From: an uncultured bacterium | Lineage (GTDB): Bacteria; Bacillota_I; Bacilli_A; RFN20; CAG-826 | Direction: 5' to 3' | Assembly (NCBI GenBank): GCA_949297445.1 | Contig: CASFSS010000004.1 | Location: forward strand, 1-62,992 | Length of the DNA: 62,992 bases | In this document: piece by piece, positions 16,215 to 25,091 of the stretch | How the letters are laid out: each line of letters starts with the position of its first letter | Numbering within the stretch: the stretch's first letter is position 1 | Notes under the pieces: generated by a model | What the model was told of the DNA's origin: nothing | Database searches by the model: none | What the model saw: the letters and a program-made list of their open reading frames with translations, nothing else | Position numbers and translations under genes: made by a program

Positions 16215-16988
16215 ATGGACAAAATATTATTCAAAGCCATTCATCTAAAAAATAAAAATTTGACAATCGATATTGATCAAATGGTTTTCGAAATGGGAAA
16301 AATTAATTGTCTATTAATAAAAAATAAAGAACTATTTAATTTGTTTGTGCGCTCGTTAAGAAAAAACAAAATTAATGTCATCCATCAAAAGAATGAAACA
16401 AACGAAGAACAAATTAAGAAACTTTCAAAATATATTGTTGATGAAAAAATTAATTACTATCTTTCAACAAGTAGTTATTTAAGAGCAAAAAAATATGAAT
16501 TGCTGACAGTTGATGAAAAGGCGAAATTAACCAACTTAGATAATTCATTAAAAAGCGAAGAAATTATCATTTTAATTGAACCATTTGCCAATAAAACCAA
16601 TCTATACATCGAGACACTTTATGAGCGATTAATGGCCAGCAAAGATAATATAACTATTGTTATTTTTCTTTCTAGTTTTAACGCTATTACCCGTCTAAAT
16701 AATTTTTATTTATACGAAAAGAATCTTTACCAATACGAACGGAATTACTCACAGGACAAAAAATATATCGTTAAATACGATGATTTATCTTCACTAGAAA
16801 AAATGCTCCATCAAAAGGGCCCTTACATCATGAAACGAATTAATAAAAACGAGATTGCCTTTTTAATTGCGGATAGCGACTTAAATGAAGCGATAAAACT
16901 AATAAAGACATCCAGTATACAAGGGTTACTAATACCACCTTACTCCGTCGAGGAAGAATGTTTAAAAATTATAGGAAAAGAAGCATAA
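16215..16988 (+). CDS. Unknown protein resembling an ABC ATPase without Walker A
   Basis: A 257-residue protein without a clear family. Its layout parallels an ABC ATPase. An N-terminal strand region (ILFKAIHLKNKNLTIDID) is followed by INCLLIKNKELFNLFVRSL, where a Walker A loop would sit but no GxxGxGKS is present. Next comes LTVDEKAKLTNLDNSLK where the LSGGQ signature would be, then IIILIEPFANKTNLYIETL, which looks like Walker B and the D-loop, and NITIVIFLSSFNAITRLNNF, which looks like the switch-His region. If right, it is a catalytically dead relative. It sits one base before a second protein with the same odd layout, so the two may form a heterodimer. This resemblance is by eye only. Confidence 0.55.
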   Translation: MDKILFKAIHLKNKNLTIDIDQMVFEMGKINCLLIKNKELFNLFVRSLRKNKINVIHQKNETNEEQIKKLSKYIVDEKINYYLSTSSYLRAKKYELLTVDEKAKLTNLDNSLKSEEIIILIEPFANKTNLYIETLYERLMASKDNITIVIFLSSFNAITRLNNFYLYEKNLYQYERNYSQDKKYIVKYDDLSSLEKMLHQKGPYIMKRINKNEIAFLIADSDLNEAIKLIKTSSIQGLLIPPYSVEEECLKIIGKEA

Positions 16989-16989
16989 G

Positions 16990-17727
16990 ATGAACACGAA
17001 ATTAATTTTAAAATTAATTGATGATAATAACTTGATTTTTCTATGTTCAAATTATTTGTCAAAATCTGATTGCGCTTCCTTGACAAAAACTTTTAAAGCG
17101 GACGGAATTTATTTTTTGAAAAAAAGATATTTTTCAATAAGAAGCATTGAATCTTTTTTGCGAAAAAATAATTTTTCGAATGAACAAATCAAACACCTAG
17201 TCAAAACTTTAAAATTATTGAATGAAAGGCGAAGACTATTTTCCCTAAATAATGAAGAGGCGATTCTTTTGGACTTTTTTGTCCGAATCAAAAAGGGTGA
17301 AAAAATAATTTTTCTTAATGATGCGCTAGACTACTTATCAATTACGCATTTATTTTTCATCTTAGAGACGATGAAGAACACCATCAAAAACATTCGTTTT
17401 ATAGCTTTTGGGGAATGGAATGAAATATACGCGCGCTATTTTGATGTCGTCTATTTGCTAGATAGGCATCGACAAGAAAAAAATATCTCTTTAAGAGCAT
17501 ACAGGGATCCGAAATTCCATACCTATCAAATTTCTTTCACTTCATTAAAAGATTTTCGAAAATACGAAAGCATCCCTAATAATTACCTTCGCACAAAAAA
17601 TATCGACAAAATGCAAATTACCGTGCGACTTTTGGATGAAAATATCCGCGATTTGCTACAAAAAATCGCTAAATGTAGCATTATTTCAATTCTCGAAATA
17701 CACGAACAAATTAGCGATTATTTTTAA
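16990..17727 (+). CDS. Second unknown protein with degenerate ABC-like layout
   Basis: A 245-residue protein immediately following its neighbour (one-base gap). It reads NERRRLFSLNNEEAILLDFF where an ABC signature helix would be, KGEKIIFLNDALDYLSITHL like a Walker B plus D-loop, and KNIRFIAFGEWNEIYARYFD like the switch strand before a final YDVVYLL-type strand. A Walker A motif is missing. The C-terminal 70 residues are unassigned. No permease partner is encoded nearby, so a transport role is not supported. It ends one base before the stop of the convergent guanine-deaminase-like gene. Codon usage and AT content match the surroundings. Confidence 0.5.
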   Translation: MNTKLILKLIDDNNLIFLCSNYLSKSDCASLTKTFKADGIYFLKKRYFSIRSIESFLRKNNFSNEQIKHLVKTLKLLNERRRLFSLNNEEAILLDFFVRIKKGEKIIFLNDALDYLSITHLFFILETMKNTIKNIRFIAFGEWNEIYARYFDVVYLLDRHRQEKNISLRAYRDPKFHTYQISFTSLKDFRKYESIPNNYLRTKNIDKMQITVRLLDENIRDLLQKIAKCSIISILEIHEQISDYF

Positions 17728-17728
17728 A

Positions 17729-18181
17729 TTAATAATGGGTTTTATCTTTGATGGCTTTATAGTCAGCAAATAGTTTTAAGCATTGTTTACGGTCCAATTC
17801 AATTACTAGATTTGAATGGTTTTCAAACATGTCATAAAACTTTTTGTCGCGGAAGCCGATATCTTCGGTATCAATGATATTGCAGCCATAATAAATCTTT
17901 TCCATATTTGACCACAAAATTGCTCCCATGCACATCGGGCAAGGCTCACCGGTTGTATAAATTTCGCAACCAGATAAATCAAATGTTTTCAATTTTTTAC
18001 AGGCAGAATGAATTGCCATCATCTCGCCATGGCAAGTAGGATCATTGTTTTTGACTACGCGGTTATGGCCACGTCCGACGATTTTACCATCTTTAACAAT
18101 GACGGCGCCAAATGGACCACCATGCCCAGCATTAATTCCTTTGTAAGCCTCTTTAATCGCGGCTCTCATAAATTTATTCAT
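17729..18181 (-). CDS. guaD: Guanine deaminase-like cytidine-deaminase-fold enzyme
   Basis: This 150-residue zinc-dependent deaminase matches the bacterial guanine deaminase group (GuaD, guanine to xanthine plus ammonia) within the CDA fold. The zinc and proton-shuttle motif CHGEMMAI falls near residues 50-56 and PCPMC at about 79-83. The N-terminal GHGGPFGAVIVKDGKIVGRG and the FDLSGCEIYTTGEPCPM region are typical of GuaD. The tRNA adenosine deaminase TadA is the main alternative, but the GPFGAVI and IGFRDKKFYDMF segments favour GuaD. The start was set at 18181 because AGGAG lies just upstream; the longer frame to 18214 would run into tRNA-Gly. Confidence 0.8.
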   Translation of the reverse strand: MNKFMRAAIKEAYKGINAGHGGPFGAVIVKDGKIVGRGHNRVVKNNDPTCHGEMMAIHSACKKLKTFDLSGCEIYTTGEPCPMCMGAILWSNMEKIYYGCNIIDTEDIGFRDKKFYDMFENHSNLVIELDRKQCLKLFADYKAIKDKTHY

Positions 18182-18209
18182 TTTGAAACTCCTTAATAAG
18201 AAAAGACGG

Positions 18210-18280
18210 AGCACCTAGCGGGAATCGAACCCGTACAATCAGCTTGGGAAGCTAACGTTCTACCATTAAACCATAGGTGC
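18210..18280 (-). tRNA. tRNA-Gly (anticodon UCC)
   Basis: The acceptor GCACCTA (18280-18274) pairs with TAGGTGC (18217-18211). The D-arm, an anticodon stem around CTTCCCAA with anticodon TCC, and a TPsiC arm with GGTTCGATTCC are all present. The discriminator is T and only CC of the CCA end is encoded. Confidence 0.95.
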
Positions 18281-18292
18281 ATAAGCCGTCAT

Positions 18293-18496
18293 TTAACGCT
18301 TTTGTATTTTACCTTTGTTTTTTCCTTTAGATGCGTGGAAAGCAGTTGAACCGCCTTGATTATCTGCTACTTTGTCAGCATAAGCCACCGCTTCTTCTTT
18401 GGTTTTAAATAATTTAATGGCTTTTTCAGCGCCGGCCGCTTTGACTTGCCATTTGCCGTCTTCTTTGCGTTTTGTGATATGGTATGTCTTCGCCAT
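18293..18496 (-). CDS. Stand-alone DUF2188 protein
   Basis: A 67-residue DUF2188 protein. The domain pattern YHITKRKEDGKWQVKAAGA, then KAIKLFKTKEEAVAYA and a basic tail with GKIQKR, is clear. The role of DUF2188 is unknown; members are small and highly charged, and the repeated aromatic and basic residues suggest nucleic-acid or protein binding. A GGAGGATA Shine-Dalgarno lies before the ATG. It is the third of three consecutive DUF2188 genes on this strand (20395-18293) and starts 30 bases after the large one. Confidence 0.85.
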   Translation of the reverse strand: MAKTYHITKRKEDGKWQVKAAGAEKAIKLFKTKEEAVAYADKVADNQGGSTAFHASKGKNKGKIQKR

Positions 18497-18526
18497 AAAA
18501 ATATCCTCCTATATATTTTATTTTAC

Positions 18527-20146
18527 TTAAATACTTCTTATTTTGCCATCACGGCCATGAACGCGAATTGAAATGCCCTGATTAGCGGCCATCTCTTTAG
18601 CGTATTTAATTGCCTCTTCTTGCGTATTAAACATTTTGATTGCTTTAGTAGAACCAGAGGCTTTAACTTGCCATTTGTTCATGTCTTGACGGCGCGAAAT
18701 ATGATAAGCTTTTACACCGCCATTTTCTGTCTTAGGAGCCGGCTTAGTTCTCGGCTTTGATCTGGTGTTATATTTTGATTTTGGCACCTTAGTGCCGCTC
18801 GATGAGGTAGTTTTTGAAGTCGATACATTAGCAGGCTTTTCTTCAGTTTTAGCTTTTTTGGTTTTCGTAGCACTTGCTTTAGCTTTTTCAGCCTTTTCTT
18901 CTTTAGGTGTAGCGACTTTCGCTTCGCTATTTTCATCCGCCGATTCAACAACTGCTTCGGGAGTAACGACATCTTCATCATTTACCTCAGCTACTTCTAC
19001 AGGCACAGGTATAATTTCAGGATTAGTTGTCGGCTCTTTCGCTTCTTCTTTAGAAACTTCTTCACTCTCTACTGCAAGAGGAATAACGGGTGCTTCTTCA
19101 ACAGCTTCTGGCACATTGACTCCCTTTTGCACATTAGTTTCAACTAATTGTGGCGCAGTTTCACCAGAAACATTATCGACTTGATTAGTCGCTAACGCGT
19201 TAAGTCTTTCTTCTTCGTTTAAGTTTAACTTATTTAACATTTTGAAAAATTTATGTTCAGCAATCAAATAACCAACCACAGGAAGGAAATGCCAAAAGAA
19301 ATAGGCACCAGGACCAATGCGATAATCAATTCCGCGACGTTCGGTCTCGCGTTTTAGACGACCGATAATCTTCAAATACCAAACAATTGGAAGAATAAAT
19401 AAGGTGAATACAGACAAAAAGAATACCGCCACAAAACTAAGCGGTTTACTCTCGTGTTCAGAAGTTAATTGAATTGTTTCTTTACGAATATGTGAACACA
19501 AAACTAAACGATAAATGCCAAGAGTGATGATAGTAAAGAATATGGCTTTAAAAACACCGCGCTTGTGGGGCAAGGAAATCTTTTTATTTTTTGAATCTTT
19601 TTTTGTTTTGCCACTAGCTTGAATAACTGGCTCGGAAGCAGCACCAGATGAAACATTAAGAGGAACTTCCGAAGAAGATTCGGTTGCGACATCACTAGCG
19701 GGCTCAGCTAATAATGGTTGAGAAGAGAGTCTTTTTAAACGAACCATGTCAATAATAAAGGCGACAATTAAAATTAGAATAGGCATCAAAGTTAGAGCAA
19801 GGACTATCAAAAATACCACTTCCATAAAAATATCTAAGCGATAATAAAACAATAAAAACATGCTTAAGTAAAATGGATACAATAAAAGACATCCTAAAAT
19901 CATGTCAATGCCAAACCAAATGGCTATTTTTTGTCCTTGACGAAGGCCTTTTACCATCCAAGGTATGCCAAATCCCAGTCCAAAAGCGAGTAAAAAGATA
20001 GCGCCAACTAAATAGACAATTATGGAAATAGAGATAGGACCATCTAAATTCACGAAAAATTCAATTAGGTTATAAATTCCAGCTCCTAAAAAAATGAGGC
20101 AATAAACACCTCCAATGATAGACAAAACAAGAGACGCTTTTTTCAT
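18527..20146 (-). CDS. DUF4234 membrane protein with C-terminal DUF2188 domain
   Basis: A 539-residue composite protein. Residues 5-145 form about four membrane helices. Residues 195-305 match DUF4234 (KRGVFKAIFFTIITLGIYRL and FWHFLPVVGYLIAEHKFF). Residues 310-465 are a low-complexity linker that is first acidic (Glu/Val/Pro) and then basic (Lys/Ala/Thr repeats). The last 70 residues are a DUF2188 domain (AYHISRRQDMNKWQVKASG). The polarity change along the linker suggests an extended cytoplasmic tail that presents the DUF2188 domain. Function is unknown. It shares an operon with two stand-alone DUF2188 genes, so the domain probably acts as a set. Confidence 0.8.
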   Translation of the reverse strand: MKKASLVLSIIGGVYCLIFLGAGIYNLIEFFVNLDGPISISIIVYLVGAIFLLAFGLGFGIPWMVKGLRQGQKIAIWFGIDMILGCLLLYPFYLSMFLLFYYRLDIFMEVVFLIVLALTLMPILILIVAFIIDMVRLKRLSSQPLLAEPASDVATESSSEVPLNVSSGAASEPVIQASGKTKKDSKNKKISLPHKRGVFKAIFFTIITLGIYRLVLCSHIRKETIQLTSEHESKPLSFVAVFFLSVFTLFILPIVWYLKIIGRLKRETERRGIDYRIGPGAYFFWHFLPVVGYLIAEHKFFKMLNKLNLNEEERLNALATNQVDNVSGETAPQLVETNVQKGVNVPEAVEEAPVIPLAVESEEVSKEEAKEPTTNPEIIPVPVEVAEVNDEDVVTPEAVVESADENSEAKVATPKEEKAEKAKASATKTKKAKTEEKPANVSTSKTTSSSGTKVPKSKYNTRSKPRTKPAPKTENGGVKAYHISRRQDMNKWQVKASGSTKAIKMFNTQEEAIKYAKEMAANQGISIRVHGRDGKIRSI

Positions 20147-20161
20147 ATGACCTCCTAAGAA

Positions 20162-20395
20162 CTACAAAGTTCGATTTTTTCCATCACGACCATGAAACAA
20201 TACTTTTGCCCCATAATCGTTAACAAGAATCTTGCCAAATTCAAGCGCTTCTATTTCGCGGGCAAAAAGTTTAATTGGTTCTTCCGCTCCTTCTTGACGA
20301 ATTTCCCACGCCAATAAATCTTGGCGATGAATAATATGAAAAACGCCATTCTTAACTTCGGCTTTATTTGGCAAAAGTCTTGCTTCTTTTTTCAT
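20162..20395 (-). CDS. Small DUF2188-type protein
   Basis: A 77-residue, mostly domain-only DUF2188 variant: GVFHIIHRQDLLAWEIRQEG, then EPIKLFAREIEALEFG and a terminal FHGRDGKNRTL that closely matches the VHGRDGKIRSI end of the large neighbour. This shared tail points to duplication within the locus. It is more diverged than the other two copies. It leads the three-gene set, ends 15 bases before the membrane-protein gene, and is preceded by AT-rich DNA with a TATAAT-like box near 20419-20424. Confidence 0.75.
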   Translation of the reverse strand: MKKEARLLPNKAEVKNGVFHIIHRQDLLAWEIRQEGAEEPIKLFAREIEALEFGKILVNDYGAKVLFHGRDGKNRTL

Positions 20396-20478
20396 AACAA
20401 TGGTATTTTACAACTTTTTATAATAAAAATGTTGAAAAAAATACAATATTTGATTGTTTTTTTGCATAAAGATATAAA

Positions 20479-20500
20479 AAATGCCACCAAAGCGGCATTT
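20479..20500 (-). terminator. Terminator after the tRNA-Val gene
   Basis: AAATGCC (20479-20485) pairs with GGCATTT (20494-20500) around ACCAAAGC. On the minus strand it runs into six T, as expected for termination of the tRNA-Thr/tRNA-Val transcript. Confidence 0.8.
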
Positions 20501-20512
20501 ATTTAAGCAAAC

Positions 20513-20588
20513 TGGTGGATGCTACAGGGCTCGAACCTGTGACCTTCTGTACGTCAAACAGATGCTCTCCCAGCTGAGCTAAACATCC
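20513..20588 (-). tRNA. tRNA-Val (anticodon GAC)
   Basis: The acceptor GGATGTT pairs with AGCATCC and a CCA end is encoded (20515-20513). The anticodon loop TTGACGT gives GAC, and the T-arm contains GGTTCGAGCC. It is cotranscribed with tRNA-Thr just upstream. Confidence 0.96.
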
Positions 20589-20622
20589 ATTTTGTTAGCT
20601 CTTCATGTAGCTCATTTATTGA

Positions 20623-20699
20623 TGGTGCCGTCGAAAGGACTTGAACCTTCAACCTACTGATTACGAGACAGTTGCTCTACCGAATTGAGCTACGACGGC
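20623..20699 (-). tRNA. tRNA-Thr (anticodon CGU)
   Basis: The acceptor GCCGTCG pairs with CGACGGC, the discriminator is A and CCA is encoded. The anticodon loop CTCGTAA gives CGT. The base pair closing the anticodon stem is T-T instead of the usual A-T, a small irregularity. The rest of the cloverleaf is normal. Confidence 0.93.
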
Positions 20700-20789
20700 G
20701 GAGCGCTTAATTATATTAAACGCTTTATAAAGATTTTTCAATTGCTTTTTTCGCTATTAATGTAGTTATCTAAGAAATTATTTAATAAT

Positions 20790-23546
20790 TTATTTTTTTA
20801 TAGCGTCAACTTTACGAGTGCGAATTTTATTAACGATGAATAAAATCAAAACAACTATTTCATGAATTACTAATGGCGATACTGCAAAGGCAAAGACATA
20901 TAACCATTCAATACCATCGATTTGATAACAATTGAAGAAATCAGAAATGCCAGGCACTTCTACCACAATGACTTGTAGCGCAATGCCGGCAAAGAAGGAA
21001 ACAATTAAGAACCAATTAATATTCTTTAATCCTACGACAAAAGATTTACGAATATTACGAATGCCAAGCATGTGGAACAATTGAGAAATGCCCAAAACAG
21101 AGAACGCCATTGTCTCTGACTTGCGCAAAAGCCATTCATAACTCGGATCATTTAATATGTTAATAATCGATTGAAGGGTGATGGTTTGACCGTTATTGCT
21201 TAATTCAATCATTGGGAACAGTAAGAAAGCTAGTAAAGTAATTAAACCAATAAACGCACCATATCCAAAAATCGTTGCGTATCCACCGCGTGAAAAGAGC
21301 GATTCTTTTATGCCACGTGGCTGTTCTTTCATTATATCTTTGTCTTTTGTGTCACTACCAAGAGCAATGGCAGGCAAAGAATCAGTAATTAAGTTCACCC
21401 ATAATATTTGAATGGCCACCAATGGGCTAGGCAAACCAATTAGCACCGCGACAAACATGGAAATAACTTCACCGACATTACTAGAGAGCAAAAACCAAAC
21501 CGTCTTTTTAATGTTGGCATAAATGCCACGTCCTTCTTCCACCGCCTTTTCAATCGACGCAAAATTATCGTCGGTCAAAACCATATCGGCAGCACCCTTA
21601 GCGACATCGGTGCCAGTAATTCCCATTGCAATACCAATGTCGGCAGCTTTTAATGAAGGAGCATCGTTGACGCCATCGCCCGTCATCGCGACGATTGAAC
21701 CATTAGCTTTAAAGGCCTTTACAATTTGTACTTTATTTTCAGGAGATACGCGGGCAAAAACACGAATGTTACGAACCTTTTCAGCAACTTCTTCGTCACT
21801 TAGATTATCAAGTTCACTGCCGCTTAAACATTGTTCGGGCGAATTACAAATGCCTAATTCAGAAGCAATAGCATACGCAGTATCTTTATGGTCACCAGTA
21901 ATCATAACAGTTGTTATGCCAGCGTTTTTAAATATATCGACCGCATGCTTGGCTTCCGGTCTAGCGGGATCAACCATTCCGACAAAGCCGACAAAGACAA
22001 GCTTCTCTTCCTCTAGCTTGGATGTTTTGCGATAAGCTAAAGCGAGCACGCGCAAAGCGGCTTTGGAGAATTCGCTAGCCTTCTTTTCAAGACACTTAAT
22101 ATCGTCTTTTGTAATAGGCTTTTCTTTACCATCTAAATAAATATGTGTCGTGTGTTTTAAGATATTATCAATTGCCCCTTTTGTAAACATAACGGGACCA
22201 TCGACATCATTGTGCAAAGTCGACATCATCTTTCGATTGGAATCAAAAGGAATTTCTTCGATGCGCGGGCACTTTTCTTCAAGAGCACTCTTTTTTAATC
22301 CAACCTTCTCGGCGAACTCGACAAGAGCGATTTCGGTCGGATCGCCATGAATGCCGTTTTCAATAGAGGCATTAGAACATAGAGCCATTCCCTTGGCCAA
22401 TAAGGCACAATTATTTTCATCAAAATCGCTCGAATTGATAATCGCACCATTAACATATATTTTAGTAACGGTCATTTTATTTTGAGTCAAAGTGCCCGTC
22501 TTATCAGAACAAACAAAGGAGACGGCTCCAAGCGTCTCGACGCTAGGCAATTTTCTTACAATTGTATTGGCCTTGACCATCCGTTGAACGCCGACAGCTA
22601 GCACGATTGTAACAACCGCTGGCAAGCCTTCAGGAACAGCCGCCACCGCCAAAGCAATTGCGTTCATAAATAAAGTAATCACTGAATTAACGCCTAATGT
22701 TGCAGCGACTGCTTCGTAAATTAATCCAACAGCAAACATTAATACGATAATGACAATAGCTAAAATTCCTAATAATTTTGATAAATCAGCAAGACGCTTT
22801 TGTAGAGGTGTTTGTTCATCCTTTTCTTCAGCTAACATAGAGGCTATTTTACCAATTTCCGACTGCATGCCAGTCGCTACAACCACTCCTTCCGCACGAC
22901 CATAAACCGAAGGCGTCGACATATATGCACAATTAATGCGATCGCCAGCGCCAACATCCTCATTAAAAACATAAGAAGCATCTTTTTCCACTGGCAACGA
23001 TTCACCGGTTAAAGATGATTCGTCAGTTTTAAAATTATGCGTTTCAATTAAACGGACATCCGCTCCGATGGTATCGCCTTCTTCTAAAATCAAGATATCA
23101 CCAGGCACTAAATCTTCAGACTTTATTTTCACTAATTTGCCATCGCGACGAACGTGGCTTTCTGGACTGGATAATTTTTTCAATGCTTCCAAGGCGTTCT
23201 CTGCCTTAATTTCTTGAATTGTACCGATAATGGCGTTTAGCAAAATGACTGCCACAATGATAATTACATCGGCAAAAGATTCAATTCCGCCTTCGTCACC
23301 AGCAGCGCTTATCACCTCGTAAATTGCTATGCCTAAAGATATTAAAGCGGCAGCTAACAAAATATAAATCATCGGATCATTTAGTTGCGATAAAAAGATT
23401 AAAAAGAAATTTTTTCTTTTCTTTTCCGCCAAAGCGTTTTTTCCGTATTGTTCTTTTCGTCTAGCAGCTTCTTCCGAAGATAATCCTTCTTTTGGATTAA
23501 CATCGAATTCTTTAAATAATTCGTGAGTGGTCTTTGTTTCAAACAT
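20790..23546 (-). CDS. P2-type cation-transporting ATPase, probably Mn2+/Ca2+ export
   Basis: A 918-residue P-type ATPase of the SERCA/PMCA-like P2 group. Its parts are an N-terminal cation-ATPase segment, the actuator loop TDESSLTGESLPVEK, the M4 motif VPEGLP near residue 303, the phosphorylation loop SDKTGTLTQNKMT with Asp at about 347, the hinge MTGDGVNDAPSLKAADIGIA, and the M6 ligands in NLITDSLPAIALG. It pumps divalent cations out of the cell with ATP. The yybP-ykoY Mn2+ riboswitch directly upstream makes manganese the best-supported substrate, as for the Lactococcus homologue YoaB; calcium is the alternative. The start was set at 23546 because the Shine-Dalgarno AGGGAGG lies six bases upstream. 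The in-frame ATG at 23564 lies upstream of that site. Confidence 0.93.
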   Translation of the reverse strand: MFETKTTHELFKEFDVNPKEGLSSEEAARRKEQYGKNALAEKKRKNFFLIFLSQLNDPMIYILLAAALISLGIAIYEVISAAGDEGGIESFADVIIIVAVILLNAIIGTIQEIKAENALEALKKLSSPESHVRRDGKLVKIKSEDLVPGDILILEEGDTIGADVRLIETHNFKTDESSLTGESLPVEKDASYVFNEDVGAGDRINCAYMSTPSVYGRAEGVVVATGMQSEIGKIASMLAEEKDEQTPLQKRLADLSKLLGILAIVIIVLMFAVGLIYEAVAATLGVNSVITLFMNAIALAVAAVPEGLPAVVTIVLAVGVQRMVKANTIVRKLPSVETLGAVSFVCSDKTGTLTQNKMTVTKIYVNGAIINSSDFDENNCALLAKGMALCSNASIENGIHGDPTEIALVEFAEKVGLKKSALEEKCPRIEEIPFDSNRKMMSTLHNDVDGPVMFTKGAIDNILKHTTHIYLDGKEKPITKDDIKCLEKKASEFSKAALRVLALAYRKTSKLEEEKLVFVGFVGMVDPARPEAKHAVDIFKNAGITTVMITGDHKDTAYAIASELGICNSPEQCLSGSELDNLSDEEVAEKVRNIRVFARVSPENKVQIVKAFKANGSIVAMTGDGVNDAPSLKAADIGIAMGITGTDVAKGAADMVLTDDNFASIEKAVEEGRGIYANIKKTVWFLLSSNVGEVISMFVAVLIGLPSPLVAIQILWVNLITDSLPAIALGSDTKDKDIMKEQPRGIKESLFSRGGYATIFGYGAFIGLITLLAFLLFPMIELSNNGQTITLQSIINILNDPSYEWLLRKSETMAFSVLGISQLFHMLGIRNIRKSFVVGLKNINWFLIVSFFAGIALQVIVVEVPGISDFFNCYQIDGIEWLYVFAFAVSPLVIHEIVVLILFIVNKIRTRKVDAIKK

Positions 23547-23575
23547 ACTCTTCCTCCCTAACAAAAAAATAAACT

Positions 23576-23651
23576 ATTAGGTCTGGCTCATTTCTGATGA
23601 GGTCCGGAATGAATCGTGATGTCGAAGCACTCATTTCGCTACTCCCCTAAT
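23576..23651 (-). ncRNA. yybP-ykoY manganese riboswitch
   Basis: On the minus strand ATTAGG (23651-23646) opens a P1 stem closed by CCTAAT (23581-23576). The conserved GGGGAGTAGC box and the GCCAGACC box lie inside it, with a hairpin CTCAT/ATGAG between them, matching the yybP-ykoY class that binds Mn2+. The gene downstream is a P2 ATPase, a usual partner. The closing strand CCTAA can alternatively pair with TTAGG (23561-23557), which overlaps the Shine-Dalgarno AGGGAGG. This suggests control of translation: Mn2+ would stabilise P1 and free the ribosome site. A T run after P1 leaves transcriptional control possible as well. Confidence 0.8.
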
Positions 23652-23786
23652 GAATATTATTTAAGCATAGACACGCGTTTGTTTCAAATAATTATCTATA
23701 AGCAAATCTATTAACTATTTTGAACAAAGTCAAAAATAAAGTTCTCTTTATTCAATACTTAACATTCAATATGCTAAACTATATTT

Positions 23787-25091
23787 ATGAAAAAAGAACT
23801 TTTAACGAGCGTTATTTATCAAGTGTATACGCGAAATTTTACCAAGGAAGGTACTTTCAAAGCTTTAATAAAAAAGCTGGACTATTTAAAAGAATTAGGA
23901 GTCGATATTCTCTATCTTTTGCCCATTTCTCCCATCGGTTTAATTGCTAGAAAAGGTAAGTTAGGCAGTCCTTATTCGATTCAAAATTATTTAAAAATTA
24001 ACGATGAATTGGGCAGCGAAACAGATTTTGTGAATTTGATCAAAGAAACACATGATAAAAGGATGAAGTTGATGATTGACATCGTTTTTAACCACACATC
24101 AAGAGATTCATGGATTAAAGAAAATCACCCGGAATGGATGTATCGTAACAAAGAAAATAAATTTGCCAATAAAGCTGGCGATTGGTCCGATGTTTATGAC
24201 TTAGATTTAGCCAATGAAGAATTAATTAATTATTTAGTTGGCGTCATCGAGCATTATTGCGAGTTAGGCGTAGATGGCTTTCGCTTCGATGTCGCTAGTC
24301 TATTGACCGCTAATTTTTATATAAAACTCAAGAAAATGTTAAATGAAAAGTATCCTAATACGATTTTATTGGCCGAATCTGTTCACCCGGGATTTGTTAA
24401 TTTTCTTCGCTCAAATGGTTATAACGCTTTGAGCGACGCCGAATTATATATATATGGTTTTGATTTGGAATACACATATAGTTCGTTTGATTTTTTGAAA
24501 GATTATTTAATTAACGATGATAAAAACGCCCTCTCACAGTTTAAACTTGCGCTTTTTAACGAAGAGGCGAATAACCCTCGCGACGCTTTAAAAATTCGCG
24601 GTTATGAAAATCATGATCAAAAACGCTTTGTCGAATATATAAGCGACCAAAAACTAATTCATTCACTCATGGCGCTTCCAGTCTTCATGAAAGGGCCTAT
24701 GTTTATATATAATGGTTTAGAAACCAAAACCGACCATTGTTTAAATTTGTTTGACAAAGACCCAATTAATTGGGAAATAGACACCGAGCAATATTCATTT
24801 TTAACAAAGTTGATTAAGTACAAAAAAGAAAAGTTTAATAATAATTTGCTAACCAGCATACCTGCACTTGCTGATGGCGAATATATTTTTATTCAAAATA
24901 ATTATCAAGACGGCAAAAAGGCTTTTGGCTTTTTCCCTTTAAACAAACGAGGATATGCGGCAATAATTAATGATTTGCCCAATGGTAAATATAAAGATTA
25001 TTTGTCAAACAAAGTCATCGAAATTAAAAATCACCAATTAAAAAGCGATTGCCCGCTTTATCTTTTTCCTTATGCGCATAGTTACTTTTAA
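23787..25091 (+). CDS. GH13 alpha-amylase family glycosidase
   Basis: A 434-residue cytoplasmic GH13 enzyme with a short (beta/alpha)8 barrel and no signal peptide. The four conserved regions are present: DIVFNHTS (I), GFRFDVAS with the nucleophile Asp at about 168 (II), LLAES with the acid/base Glu at about 197 (III) and ENHDQKR near 275 (IV). It hydrolyses or transfers alpha-linked glucosides such as oligosaccharides or sucrose; the exact specificity cannot be read. A C-terminal beta domain of about 70 residues is present. No clear Shine-Dalgarno precedes the ATG; a TATGCT box 11 bases upstream suggests a short or absent leader. The 3' end overlaps exonuclease III by 20 bases. Confidence 0.87.
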   Translation: MKKELLTSVIYQVYTRNFTKEGTFKALIKKLDYLKELGVDILYLLPISPIGLIARKGKLGSPYSIQNYLKINDELGSETDFVNLIKETHDKRMKLMIDIVFNHTSRDSWIKENHPEWMYRNKENKFANKAGDWSDVYDLDLANEELINYLVGVIEHYCELGVDGFRFDVASLLTANFYIKLKKMLNEKYPNTILLAESVHPGFVNFLRSNGYNALSDAELYIYGFDLEYTYSSFDFLKDYLINDDKNALSQFKLALFNEEANNPRDALKIRGYENHDQKRFVEYISDQKLIHSLMALPVFMKGPMFIYNGLETKTDHCLNLFDKDPINWEIDTEQYSFLTKLIKYKKEKFNNNLLTSIPALADGEYIFIQNNYQDGKKAFGFFPLNKRGYAAIINDLPNGKYKDYLSNKVIEIKNHQLKSDCPLYLFPYAHSYF

